From Actinomycetes bacterium (GTDB taxonomy: Bacteria > Actinomycetota > Acidimicrobiia > Acidimicrobiales > Bog-793), in assembly GCA_021821585.1 (NCBI GenBank), contig JAKACF010000029.1:1-16220 (forward strand): a stretch of 16,220 nucleotides of DNA. Reading direction: 5' to 3'. Of this stretch, positions 6,585-13,765 are shown piece by piece; within the stretch, counting starts at the first letter, position 1; every line of letters begins with the position of its first letter. The notes under the pieces were generated by a model. That model did not search any database. It had not been told where the DNA came from and was given only the letters and a program-made list of their open reading frames with translations. Both the position numbers and the translations under genes were made by a program.

Positions 6585-7370
6585 AGCGTGTCCAAGCATG
6601 ACCGTTCGACGTCCGGCCGGAACGCGACGGCGGACCGGGCGGTCGAGATCCTCCTCCTGTTCGACGACGACCACCCGACCCTGGCGGCCGGCGACGTGGC
6701 CGCTCGACTGGGGATGTCGCGCAGCACGACCTATCGGTACCTGCAGAGCCTCCGTACCTCGGGCTTCCTCGAGGAGGAGGACGGCTCGGGAAGGTACCGG
6801 TTGGGGCCGCAGGTCCTGCGGCTCGCCCGGGTCGCCCGCAAGGGGATCGGGGTCGCCGAGGCCGCCCTGCCGGTCATGCAGGCGCTGGCCGCCGCGACCG
6901 GTGAGGACGTGCTGCTGACGCGGCGGAGCGGGTCCCAGGTGGCGTGCATCGAGCGGGTCCCGGGGCGCCATCTGGTGCGCCTCTCCTACGAGCGTGGTCA
7001 CCTGCTGCCCTGCCATGCCGGCGCCTCAGCCCTCGCTGCGCTGGCGTTCGCCCCGAGCGACGAGATCGAACGGGTGCTGTCCGCTGCCCCGCTGGAGCGC
7101 TTCACCGAGCGGACGCCGACGGACGCCGACGCGGTCCGTGCCAAGCTGGCGACGATCCGAGCCGACGGCTTCTCGGTCACCGAAGGTGAGGTCGATCCAG
7201 GGGTGCGCGGGATCGCCGCCCCGGTGTTCCGCCCTGACGGGCGCGTGGTCGCCGCGATCAGCGTCGTCGGGCTGTCGTTCCGCCTCACCGACGAGGTCGT
7301 CGGGCAGGTCGTGCTGGCCGTTCGCCAGGCCGCGCAGGCCGTCACGGATCGCCTGGCGGAGCTCGACTGA
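6576..7370 (+). CDS. IclR family transcriptional regulator
   Basis: A 264-residue regulator in this start choice. The N-terminal winged helix (about 14-75) contains NATADRAVEILLLF, then LAAGDVAARLGMSRSTTYRYL and GRYRLGPQVL. The C-terminal effector domain (about 90-262) contains LPCHAGASALAALAF and GEVDPGVRGIAAPVF, which line the ligand pocket in this family. Possible starts are ATG 6567, ATG 6576 and GTG 6588. None has a proper ribosome site, but 6576 fits a leaderless start 7 bases after TAACAT. The gene is followed after 111 bp by the catabolic operon, whose promoter carries the same type of operator as iclR. IclR proteins commonly control degradation of small organic acids and aromatics, so it is the likely local regulator. 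The ligand is unknown. Confidence 0.92.
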   Translation: MSESVSKHDRSTSGRNATADRAVEILLLFDDDHPTLAAGDVAARLGMSRSTTYRYLQSLRTSGFLEEEDGSGRYRLGPQVLRLARVARKGIGVAEAALPVMQALAAATGEDVLLTRRSGSQVACIERVPGRHLVRLSYERGHLLPCHAGASALAALAFAPSDEIERVLSAAPLERFTERTPTDADAVRAKLATIRADGFSVTEGEVDPGVRGIAAPVFRPDGRVVAAISVVGLSFRLTDEVVGQVVLAVRQAAQAVTDRLAELD

Positions 7371-7389
7371 CGAACCTGGGCGTCCGCGC

Positions 7390-7418
7390 TTGACGCTCGT
7401 CCCGCTCCGGCCTACTGT
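7390..7418 (+). promoter_or_regulatory. Sigma-70-type promoter of the eight-gene catabolic operon
   Basis: TTGACG (7390-7395), 17-bp spacer, TACTGT (7413-7418). Transcription would start near 7425, leaving a leader of about 57 bases before the ATG at 7482. This is the best-matching promoter in the window. Its -10 box shares its last three bases with the inverted-repeat operator. Confidence 0.65.
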
Positions 7419-7432
7419 CCCGCAATACGGGA
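7416..7432. promoter_or_regulatory. Candidate IclR operator A, inverted repeat TCCCG-CAATA-CGGGA
   Basis: Perfect 5-bp arms around a 5-bp centre (7418-7432), extended on the left to TGTCCC. It covers the end of the -10 box and the predicted start point, the expected place for a repressor site. The same half-sites at identical spacing occur on the iclR start (6568-6584), and a degenerate copy lies 21 bp downstream. Confidence 0.62.
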
Positions 7433-7438
7433 TATCTC

Positions 7439-7453
7439 TCCCGGATTGCAGAA
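7439..7453. promoter_or_regulatory. Candidate IclR operator B, degenerate copy 21 bp from operator A
   Basis: TCCCGGATTGCAGAA matches the reverse complement of operator A (TCCCGTATTGCGGGA) at 12 of 15 positions. The centres (7425 and 7446) are 21 bp apart, two helical turns. This would let two dimers sit on the same face of the DNA, as reported for several IclR proteins. Confidence 0.48.
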
Positions 7454-7481
7454 CGCTCAGCCTGGGACGAGAGGAGCCGTC

Positions 7482-8504
7482 ATGTGTGACGACCACGGTC
7501 TGGCCATTCCCGGCAACGGGTCCGACTTGGTCGGGCGCGTGCTCACCGTGCAACGCGTGCGTGAGCTCAACTCCCGCTCGTACTTCTACGAGATGCTGAA
7601 GGACAATCCCGAGCTCACGGCGATCCGGCCGGGGGTCGAGGACGAGCTGCTCGTCGGGGCCATCGACCACCACATCCACGCCTACCCGGACTTCGTCCCC
7701 CGCTCGCAGGACATGCTCCAGATCGCCGTGGAGGCTTCGCGGGCGAGGATGCGGGCGATCGCCTTCAAGGACCACTGGAACATCACGGCAGGGGCGGCCT
7801 ACCTCGTGCAGCGCCAGATCGACGAGATGGTGCTCGACGGTCGGCTAGCGCACCGGGTCGAGGTCTACGGGGGCCTCGGCCTCAACCTGGGGATCAACCC
7901 GGAGGCGGTGCGGGTCGGCCTGCAGTACCCGAACTTCGCCTGCATCTGGCTCCCGACGTTCAAGTCGTACGGCTGGGCGCGCTCGGCGGGGATGAACCCG
8001 TCCGAGGACGAGTACGTCCGCCTCGTCGACGACGCCGGCAACGTGCTGCCCGCGATGCGCGCCGTCCTCGAGATGGCCGCCGAGAAGGGCGTGGCGGTGG
8101 CGCTCGGCCACACGGACTTCGAGGAGCTGCTGCCGCTCGCCACGATGGCGGCGAGCCTCGGGGTCCGAACGGTCCTCGACCATCCCCTGCTGGAGCTCAA
8201 CAAGCTCCTGATCGAGGAGATGGAGCAGCTCGCCGCCCTGGGCACCTACGTGGGCACCTACTGCCAGCCGATGATCCCCTCGCTGTACCAGCCGGTGGCG
8301 GACCCGATGGAGACGGTCGAGGTGATCCGGCGCATCGGCGCCGCCCGGTGCGTCAGCGGGAGCGACTTCGGCCAGGTGCTGCATCTCGACGCCATCGACG
8401 GTATGCGCGTCTTCGTCCGGGCGCTCCTCGGCTTCGGCGTACCTTCGGAAGCGATCCGGACCATCCTGTGCGACAACCCGGCGAAGCTGCTCGGGCTGGA
8501 CTGA
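7482..8504 (+). CDS. DUF6282-type amidohydrolase-superfamily metal-dependent hydrolase
   Basis: A 340-residue TIM-barrel hydrolase candidate. The visible metal-site set is His64 and His66 in the HxH motif IDHHIHAYPD (61-70), Lys96 in AFKDHW, His210 in LGHTD, His234 in LDHPLL and Asp295 in SGSD. This is the order of ligands in the amidohydrolase superfamily, with Lys96 a possible carboxylated bridging lysine. I recall this type as DUF6282 (function unassigned). Superfamily members hydrolyse amides, lactones, imides and related bonds. As first gene of the operon it probably opens the starting compound or a ring intermediate before CoA activation. The ATG at 7482 follows GAGAGGAG; an upstream in-frame ATG at 7446 would lie inside operator B and is rejected. 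The DUF assignment is from memory. Confidence 0.82.
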   Translation: MCDDHGLAIPGNGSDLVGRVLTVQRVRELNSRSYFYEMLKDNPELTAIRPGVEDELLVGAIDHHIHAYPDFVPRSQDMLQIAVEASRARMRAIAFKDHWNITAGAAYLVQRQIDEMVLDGRLAHRVEVYGGLGLNLGINPEAVRVGLQYPNFACIWLPTFKSYGWARSAGMNPSEDEYVRLVDDAGNVLPAMRAVLEMAAEKGVAVALGHTDFEELLPLATMAASLGVRTVLDHPLLELNKLLIEEMEQLAALGTYVGTYCQPMIPSLYQPVADPMETVEVIRRIGAARCVSGSDFGQVLHLDAIDGMRVFVRALLGFGVPSEAIRTILCDNPAKLLGLD

Positions 8505-8510
8505 GGCGAC

Positions 8511-9332
8511 ATGTCGAAGGTCGTGTCCCTTTCCGAGGCGATGGCCTCGATCGAGGACGGCAGCCACGTCGGGCTGACGGGCTTTGCCATCACCCGCAAC
8601 GCCGTGGCTGCCGCCCTCGAGCTCGCGCGTGCCAAGCGGCGACATCTGCGCCTGACGCAGGTGATCGTGGGGCTCGAGACGGACCTGCTCGTCGGGGCGG
8701 GCTGCGTCGATCGACTCGTCTACTCGGGCGGCTCCCTCGACCGCTTCGGTCTCGTCCACGCGGTCAACCGGGCGATCGCCACAGGGACGCTCCAGATCGA
8801 GGAGTACTCGACCCTCGCGCTGACGCTCCGCCTCGCGGCGGGGAGCCTCGGGCTGCCGTTCGTGCCGACCCGGTCGATGCTCGGCTCGAGCCTGCTCGAC
8901 AACTTGCGGGCGGCGGGCGAGATCGTCGAGCAGACCGACCCCTTCACCGGGTCGCCGGTGCTCGTCATGTCGCCGGTCCGACCCGACGTGGCGATCGTCC
9001 ACGCCGACACCTGCGACGAGGAGGGCAACGCGACGATCGCCGGGCCGAGGTGGTCGTTGCGGGAGACGGCGCTCGCCGCCGCCCGGGTCATCGTGACCAC
9101 CGAGCGGGTGGTGCTCCGGGGCACGATCCCCCCCGAGCGCGTGGTCGTGCCGGGAACGGTCGTGAGCGCCGTGACCGAGGTTCCTCGTGGTGCCAGCCCG
9201 ACGGCGCTGCCAGGCCACTACGACTACGACCGGGCCTGGCTCGAGGCGCACGTCGAGGCGACGAAGGAGGGTGGCGAGCGGTTCCGGCGCTACCTGGAAG
9301 GAATGCTCGAGGCGAGGGCGGTGCACCCATGA
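8511..9332 (+). CDS. Class I CoA-transferase subunit A (GctA/IpdA-like)
   Basis: A 273-residue alpha subunit of a family I CoA-transferase, of the glutaconate CoA-transferase A / IpdA type. Visible features are the N-terminal DGSHVGLTGF (about 16-25), TRSMLGSSLLDNL, PVRPDVAIVHADTCDEEGNA and WSLRETALAAARVIVTTE, which form the alpha/beta core pairing with subunit B. It starts 6 bp after the hydrolase stop and overlaps the subunit B start by 4 bp (ATGA), as expected for a heteromer made in equal amounts. It would move CoA from a donor such as acetyl-CoA or succinyl-CoA to the operon's acid substrate. The catalytic glutamate is in subunit B. IpdAB-type hydrolases of steroid degradation are the main alternative. 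Confidence 0.9.
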   Translation: MSKVVSLSEAMASIEDGSHVGLTGFAITRNAVAAALELARAKRRHLRLTQVIVGLETDLLVGAGCVDRLVYSGGSLDRFGLVHAVNRAIATGTLQIEEYSTLALTLRLAAGSLGLPFVPTRSMLGSSLLDNLRAAGEIVEQTDPFTGSPVLVMSPVRPDVAIVHADTCDEEGNATIAGPRWSLRETALAAARVIVTTERVVLRGTIPPERVVVPGTVVSAVTEVPRGASPTALPGHYDYDRAWLEAHVEATKEGGERFRRYLEGMLEARAVHP

Positions 9333-10102
9333 CGCAGGCGAGCCAACCCTGGACACCGCTCGAGATGCTGGCGGTCGCCGCAGCCGGCCAGGTGCGCGAC
9401 GGGGACCTGGCGGTCGTGGGCCTCGGGCTGCCCCAGGTGGCCGCCCTGCTCGCCCAGCGGACGCATGCCCCGACGAGCGAGCTGCTGCTCGAGCTCGGGG
9501 TGTTCGACCCCCACCCGACCGGTCCGTCGATGGGGATCGCGGATCCTCGCATGTGGGAGGGCGCCGCGGTCTTCGGCGGGGTCCTCGACGTGCTGGGCTC
9601 GATGCTGCACGGCGGCAGGGTCAGCCTCGGCATCCTGAGCGCCGTGCAGGTCGACCCCGATGGGTCGATCAACACGACCCAGGTCCACCTCGAGGACGGA
9701 TCGCTCCGCCGCATCAACGGGTCGGGAGGAGGCAACGACATCGCCTCGCTCGCCGGGCGAACCCTCGTGGTGCTCCGTCACGAGCCGCGCCGGTTCCGGG
9801 CGTGCCTGGACTTCCTGACGAGCCCGGGTCGGGCGGTGGGAGGCCGCCGCCGGAGCGAGCTCGGCCTGCCGGGCGAGGGGACCGTGGCGGTCGTGAGCGA
9901 CCGGGCGGTGCTCGAGGTGACCGACGAGGGCACCTTCCTGCACAGCGTCCACCCGGGCGAGGATCCCGAGGCGGTGCTGGAGGCGACGCCCTACGCGGTG
10001 CAGGTCCGACCGGGAGGGCCGGAGGTCACGAGCGCGCCGACCGAGGAGGAGCTGCGGCTCATCCGGACCGAGCTCGACCCGCAGGGCTGGTACACGCGTT
10101 GA
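9329..10102 (+). CDS. Class I CoA-transferase subunit B (GctB-like), catalytic glutamate retained
   Basis: A 257-residue beta subunit. ELLLELGVFDP (51-61) aligns with the IIVESGLMD segment of Acidaminococcus glutaconate CoA-transferase, so Glu55 matches the nucleophile Glu54 that forms the CoA thioester. The later segments SAVQVDPDGSINTT and RINGSGGGNDIASLAG match GctB (AQIDPYGNVNST, TGSGGANGIAT). Retention of this glutamate argues for true CoA transfer rather than the IpdAB hydrolase type, in which, from memory, it is lost. Likely acceptors are dicarboxylic or branched short acids, because that is the GctAB range and because the downstream enzymes suit C5-like diacids. The gene ends 19 bp before the LLM oxidoreductase. 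Confidence 0.9.
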   Translation: MTQASQPWTPLEMLAVAAAGQVRDGDLAVVGLGLPQVAALLAQRTHAPTSELLLELGVFDPHPTGPSMGIADPRMWEGAAVFGGVLDVLGSMLHGGRVSLGILSAVQVDPDGSINTTQVHLEDGSLRRINGSGGGNDIASLAGRTLVVLRHEPRRFRACLDFLTSPGRAVGGRRRSELGLPGEGTVAVVSDRAVLEVTDEGTFLHSVHPGEDPEAVLEATPYAVQVRPGGPEVTSAPTEEELRLIRTELDPQGWYTR

Positions 10103-10121
10103 CGACGAAGGAGGCCATGGG

Positions 10122-11147
10122 GTGATCCTCGACACGGAGTTCAACTCGGCGGCTCAGATCCCCTCGGAGATCTGCCTGCCCGCCGCGGTGGAGGCGGAGC
10201 GGCGCGGCTTCGGCTGCATCTGGAAGGGAGAGTCGAACAGCCGCGACCCGATGGTCCTCCTGTCGGCGATGGCGGCACAGACGTCCACCGTCGAGCTGGG
10301 CACGGCGATCTACCATCTCTTTGGCCGCTCTCCGGTGACCCTCGCGGTGCAGGCGGCCACGTTCAACGAGATGAGCGGCGGCCGTCTCATCGTCGGCCTG
10401 GGCGTCGGCAACCCGATCATCGCCGGCTGGCACGGGCAGCAGTTCTCCCGCCCGCTGGCGCGCATGCGCGAGTACCTGGAGGTCGTCCGCGCCGTCTACA
10501 GCGGCGAGCGCGTCCCGGACATCGAAGGTGACTTCTTCTCGGTCTCGAAGGGCTTCAAGCTCGCCTTCACCCCGCCCGAGGGCCGGCTGCGCCTCTACGT
10601 TGCCGGGCTCGGTCCCCAGATGGTCGGCCTCGCGGGGCGTCTCGGGGACGGGATCGTCATCAACATGGCGGACGGGGAGATGATCAAGGAGGTCGTCTCC
10701 GGCTTCCGCGAGGCGGCCGTCAAGGCCGGCCGGGACCCGAACGAGCTGGAGGTCGTCTCGAAGATCCGGGTCTGCCTGCACGAGGACCCGGCCCAGGCGA
10801 GGTGGGCGCTCAAGAAGGTGCTCACCTTCTACTCCCTCCAGCAGGGCTACTCCGACCTGCTGCGAAAGATGGGATGGCCGCAGGTCGTGGACCGGGTGCA
10901 GGAGCTCCACCGGACCGAGGGGTTCGCGGCGGCACGGAAGTCGATCCCGGACGAGATGGTCGACGCGGTGCCCATGTACGCCGGGAGCGACCTGTCGGGG
11001 CTAGCGGCGAAGCTGGCCGTCCACGAAGCTGCCGGCGTCGACCGGTGCGACGTGGCGTACGTGCCTGCCGACGACACTCGTCAATGGGAGGAGATCCAAT
11101 CGTTCCTCGCACAGGCGGAGCCGCTCGCTCGGAAGGGAGGGCGTTGA
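10122..11147 (+). CDS. LLM-class flavin/F420-dependent oxidoreductase
   Basis: A 341-residue luciferase-like monooxygenase-fold enzyme (TIM barrel). Typical pieces are AAVEAERRGFGCIWKGES near the N-terminus, VELGTAIYHLFGRSPVTLA, FNEMSGGRLIVGLGVGNP and MREYLEVVRAVYSGERV. Members use FMN for oxygenation or F420 for hydride transfer (MER/FGD-like). I cannot tell which from the sequence; the FO-synthase gene 4 kb away makes F420 plausible. The start is GTG at 10122, with GAAGGAGG 7 bases upstream; an ATG at 10117 is in another frame and meets a stop at once. The stop is 2 bp before the next gene. It may perform the first oxidation or a reduction in the operon's pathway. Confidence 0.88.
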   Translation: MILDTEFNSAAQIPSEICLPAAVEAERRGFGCIWKGESNSRDPMVLLSAMAAQTSTVELGTAIYHLFGRSPVTLAVQAATFNEMSGGRLIVGLGVGNPIIAGWHGQQFSRPLARMREYLEVVRAVYSGERVPDIEGDFFSVSKGFKLAFTPPEGRLRLYVAGLGPQMVGLAGRLGDGIVINMADGEMIKEVVSGFREAAVKAGRDPNELEVVSKIRVCLHEDPAQARWALKKVLTFYSLQQGYSDLLRKMGWPQVVDRVQELHRTEGFAAARKSIPDEMVDAVPMYAGSDLSGLAAKLAVHEAAGVDRCDVAYVPADDTRQWEEIQSFLAQAEPLARKGGR

Positions 11148-11149
11148 GG

Positions 11150-12310
11150 ATGGACTTCTCGCTGACCGAGGAGCAGCTCGCCATACGGGACGCCGTGCGC
11201 AGCGTCTGTCGCGACTTCCCCGGCGAGTACTGGCGGGAGCGGGAGGAGAAGGGCGACTACCCGAGCGCGTTCGTCGACACGTTGACCAAGCTGGGCTGGC
11301 TCTCCATCCTCATCCCCGAGGAGTACGGCGGCGGCGGCCTCGGCGTCGTCGAGGCGGGCATCGTGCTCGAGGAGATCCACCGCTCTGGCGCCAACGCCAA
11401 CGCCTGTCACGCCCAGATGTACACGATGGGCGCCCTCCTGCGGCACGGCAGCGACGAGCAGAAGCGGCGGTGGCTCCCCGAGATCGCCGCCGGGCGCCTT
11501 CGCCTCCAGGCGTTCGGGGTGACCGAGCCGGACGCCGGGTCGGACAGCACGCAGATCCGCACGCGGGCGGAGCGACGCGGTGACCACTACGTCGTGAACG
11601 GGCAGAAGATCTACATCTCCCGGGTCGAGCAGTCCGACCTCATGCTCCTTCTGGCGCGCACGGCGCCGGCGCCGTCGGCGGAGGAGCGGGCGGTGGGCCT
11701 GTCGGTGCTCCTCGTCGACCTGCGTGCGGCGGGCGGCGCCGTCGAGACCCGGCGCATCCCGATGATGTTCAACCACCACACCTACGAGGTCTTCATGACC
11801 GACCTCCACGTACCGGTGGAGAACCTCATCGGACAGGAGGACAAGGGCTTCCGCCACATCATCGACGGCTGGAACGCCGAGCGGTGCCTCATCGCCTCCG
11901 AGGCGATCGGCGACGCACGCTTCTTCCTCGACCGCTCCTCCGCCTACGCGAACGAGCGGGAGGTCTTCGGCCGCAAGATCGGCGCGAACCAGGGCGTCCA
12001 ATTCCCGATCGCCCAGGCCTACGCGGCGACCGAGGCCGCTTCGTTGATGCGCTTCCACGCGGCGAGTCGCTTCGACGCCGGCGAGAGCTGTGGGGCCGAG
12101 GCGAACACCGCCAAGCTGCTCGCCTCCCAGGCATCGGTCCAGGCCTCCAATGCCGCCATGACGACCTTCGGCGGCAACGGGTTCGCCGCCGAGTACGACA
12201 TCGAGCGCAAGTACCGCGAGACCAAGCTGCTCGAGATCGCGCCGGTGAGCAACAATCTCGTCCTTGCCTTCCTGGCGAGCCACGTCCTCGGCCTGCCGAA
12301 GTCCTACTAG
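11150..12310 (+). CDS. Acyl-CoA dehydrogenase with helix-G catalytic glutamate (isovaleryl-CoA dehydrogenase-like base placement)
   Basis: A 386-residue FAD enzyme starting MDFSLTEEQLAIRDAVR. FGVTEPDAGSD (122-132), KIYISRVEQSD and TTFGGNGFAAEYDIER (338-353) are the family landmarks. The common C-terminal base (E in YEGT) is missing: the segment reads KLLEIAPVSNN (359-369), with Pro365 at that place. Instead Glu244 in DGWNAERCLIA aligns with the helix-G glutamate (Glu254) of isovaleryl-CoA dehydrogenase, so Glu244 is the likely base. The C-terminus HVLGLPKSY is shared by a broad group of dehydrogenases of unclear substrate. It would desaturate the acyl-CoA made by the CoA-transferase, perhaps a 2-branched or diacid CoA. 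The ATG is 2 bp after the LLM stop with GGAAGGGAGG upstream. Confidence 0.93.
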   Translation: MDFSLTEEQLAIRDAVRSVCRDFPGEYWREREEKGDYPSAFVDTLTKLGWLSILIPEEYGGGGLGVVEAGIVLEEIHRSGANANACHAQMYTMGALLRHGSDEQKRRWLPEIAAGRLRLQAFGVTEPDAGSDSTQIRTRAERRGDHYVVNGQKIYISRVEQSDLMLLLARTAPAPSAEERAVGLSVLLVDLRAAGGAVETRRIPMMFNHHTYEVFMTDLHVPVENLIGQEDKGFRHIIDGWNAERCLIASEAIGDARFFLDRSSAYANEREVFGRKIGANQGVQFPIAQAYAATEAASLMRFHAASRFDAGESCGAEANTAKLLASQASVQASNAAMTTFGGNGFAAEYDIERKYRETKLLEIAPVSNNLVLAFLASHVLGLPKSY

Positions 12311-12311
12311 C

Positions 12312-12324
12312 CCCGGTGGCCGGG
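12312..12324 (+). other. Intra-operon hairpin directly after the acyl-CoA dehydrogenase stop
   Basis: CCCGG, loop TGG, CCGGG: a 5-bp stem starting 2 bases after the TAG and ending before the ribosome site GAAAGGAG of the lyase gene. It lies in one of the few gaps (36 bp) of the operon. It may mark RNA processing or partial termination, or be chance in GC-rich DNA. Confidence 0.22.
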
Positions 12325-12346
12325 AGGCCCTGGGAAAGGAGTCCGC

Positions 12347-13249
12347 ATGCGAGATCGGCCGATTCGGTCCTGGATGTTCGTGCCGGGCAACAAGGCGCGC
12401 TACCTCGAGAAGGCAGCGGTGTCCGACGTCGACTGCGTCCTTCTCGATCTCGAGGACGGAGTCCTGCCCGATCAGAAGGCCGCCGCCCGGGAGATGATCG
12501 CCGCGTGCATGGCGCTGCCCTTCCGCCCGCAGCGCTATGTGCGGGTCAACGCTGTCGCGACGAGCTGGCATCGTGACGACCTCGAAGCGGTCGTCCACCC
12601 GGGGATCGACGGGATCTGCCTCCCGAAGTGCGAGAGCCCGGCCGAGGTCGAGCTGCTCTCCTCCCGTCTCGTCCGGCTCGAGGCCGAGCGATCGGTTCCC
12701 GAGGGAAGCGTCAAGATCCTCGCCGCGATCGAGAGCGCGGCCGGTCTGCTCGCCGCGGCCGACATCGCGCGGGGCGAGCCGCGCATGGCGGGGCTCATCT
12801 TCGGGGCCGAGGACTTCGCCCTCGATCTCGGGCTCGGGACCGCCCGGGAGGGCGAGGCGGCGGAGCTCGTCCACGCTCGCTCGACGATCGTCGTGGCGGC
12901 CGGGGCGGCGCATATCGCGAGCGTCGACGGGGTCTTCCCGGATCTCGATGACGAGCCGGGGATGGTCGACGACGCCGTGAGGGCTCGCCGTCTCGGCTTC
13001 ACGGGCAAGTCCACCTTCAACCCTCGCCAGGTCCAGGTGATCAACGACATCTTCAGCCCTCGCCCCGACGAGATCGCCTACGCCGAGAGGGTCGTGGCGG
13101 CCTTCGACGAGGCGGAGCGCCGCGGAGATGCCTCGGTGGCCGTCGGAGGCCAGCTCGTGGACCGCCCGATCGTGATGCGAGCCCAGCGGATCCTGGCGCT
13201 CGCCGAGGCGAGCGGACGGCGTGGCCCGGCGCATGGGGAGGGGGCCTAG
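12347..13249 (+). CDS. CitE/HpcH-HpaI family CoA-ester lyase (malyl/citramalyl/beta-methylmalyl-CoA lyase type)
   Basis: A 300-residue TIM-barrel C-C lyase. Family landmarks: RSWMFVPGN (7-15), VLLDLEDGV (31-39) with acidic residues, YVRVN with Arg66, CLPKCESP (91-98), Glu129 in AAIESAAG and Asp156 in FGAEDFALDLG as the magnesium pair, and GFTGKSTFNPRQ (217-228). Such enzymes split a 3-hydroxyacyl-CoA such as citramalyl-CoA or beta-methylmalyl-CoA into a 2-oxoacid (pyruvate or glyoxylate) and a shorter acyl-CoA. No other citrate-lyase subunit genes are nearby, so it is a stand-alone lyase, not CitE of citrate lyase. The adjacent MaoC hydratase, start immediately after its stop, would make its hydroxyacyl-CoA substrate. 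The exact substrate is not set by the sequence. Confidence 0.92.
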   Translation: MRDRPIRSWMFVPGNKARYLEKAAVSDVDCVLLDLEDGVLPDQKAAAREMIAACMALPFRPQRYVRVNAVATSWHRDDLEAVVHPGIDGICLPKCESPAEVELLSSRLVRLEAERSVPEGSVKILAAIESAAGLLAAADIARGEPRMAGLIFGAEDFALDLGLGTAREGEAAELVHARSTIVVAAGAAHIASVDGVFPDLDDEPGMVDDAVRARRLGFTGKSTFNPRQVQVINDIFSPRPDEIAYAERVVAAFDEAERRGDASVAVGGQLVDRPIVMRAQRILALAEASGRRGPAHGEGA

Positions 13250-13765
13250 ATGGGAACGGTGAGGACGGGCTGGGAGGGTCGCTTCTTCGAGGACTTCGAG
13301 GTCGGCGACGTCTACCGCTGTCGCTACGGGCGGACGGTGACCGAGGCAGACAACATCCAGTTCACCCTGCTCACGAACAACACGAACCAGATCCACTTCA
13401 ATCGGGACTACGGCGAGCGGACCTCGTTCGGGGGCTGCCTCGTGAACAGCGCGCTGACCCTCTCGATCGTCGCCGGCATGGGCGTGTCCGACGTGAGCGA
13501 GAACGGGTTCGCGCTCGGTTGGGACGAGATCACCCTGCCGAACCCGGTCTATCCGGGCGACACGCTGTACTCGGAGTCGGAGGTCGTGGAGCGGCGGGAG
13601 TCGCGGAGCCGACCGGAGCAGGGCATCGTGAAGGTGGAGACACGGGGGTACAAGCAGGACGGGACGCTCGTCATCCGCTACCGGCGCTCGGTGATGGTCT
13701 GGAAGCGGGCGCATGCGCCGTCGGTGGCCCTGTTCCCCGCGGTGGGCGACGGTGCCGGGACCTAG
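13250..13765 (+). CDS. MaoC-family (hot-dog) acyl-CoA hydratase, Asn in place of the usual catalytic Asp
   Basis: A 171-residue single hot-dog protein. FFEDFEVGDVYRCRYGRTVTEA is the usual MaoC opening, and the active-site segment is LTNNTNQIHFNRDY (41-54). His49 matches the catalytic histidine, but the position of the partner aspartate (SGDxNPxH in R-specific hydratases) is Asn44. Hydratases of the mesaconyl-CoA/itaconyl-CoA type often depart from the standard motif here, so this may be a sub-family trait; that is from memory. It would add water to the unsaturated acyl-CoA made by the dehydrogenase and pass the 3-hydroxyacyl-CoA to the lyase. It starts on the base after the lyase stop (TAGATG), with GGGGAGGGGG upstream, and its end overlaps the CoA-transferase start by about 14 bp. 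Confidence 0.92.
   Translation: MGTVRTGWEGRFFEDFEVGDVYRCRYGRTVTEADNIQFTLLTNNTNQIHFNRDYGERTSFGGCLVNSALTLSIVAGMGVSDVSENGFALGWDEITLPNPVYPGDTLYSESEVVERRESRSRPEQGIVKVETRGYKQDGTLVIRYRRSVMVWKRAHAPSVALFPAVGDGAGT

Noticed and set aside
8511..10102. Assignment of the class I CoA-transferase pair as IpdAB steroid-ring hydrolase
   Set aside because: The catalytic glutamate (Glu55 of subunit B) is retained and no steroid-degradation genes are nearby; a GctAB-like transferase fits better.
10117..10125. ATG just before the LLM gene as start codon
   Set aside because: It is in a different frame and reaches TGA after two codons; the GTG at 10122 is used.
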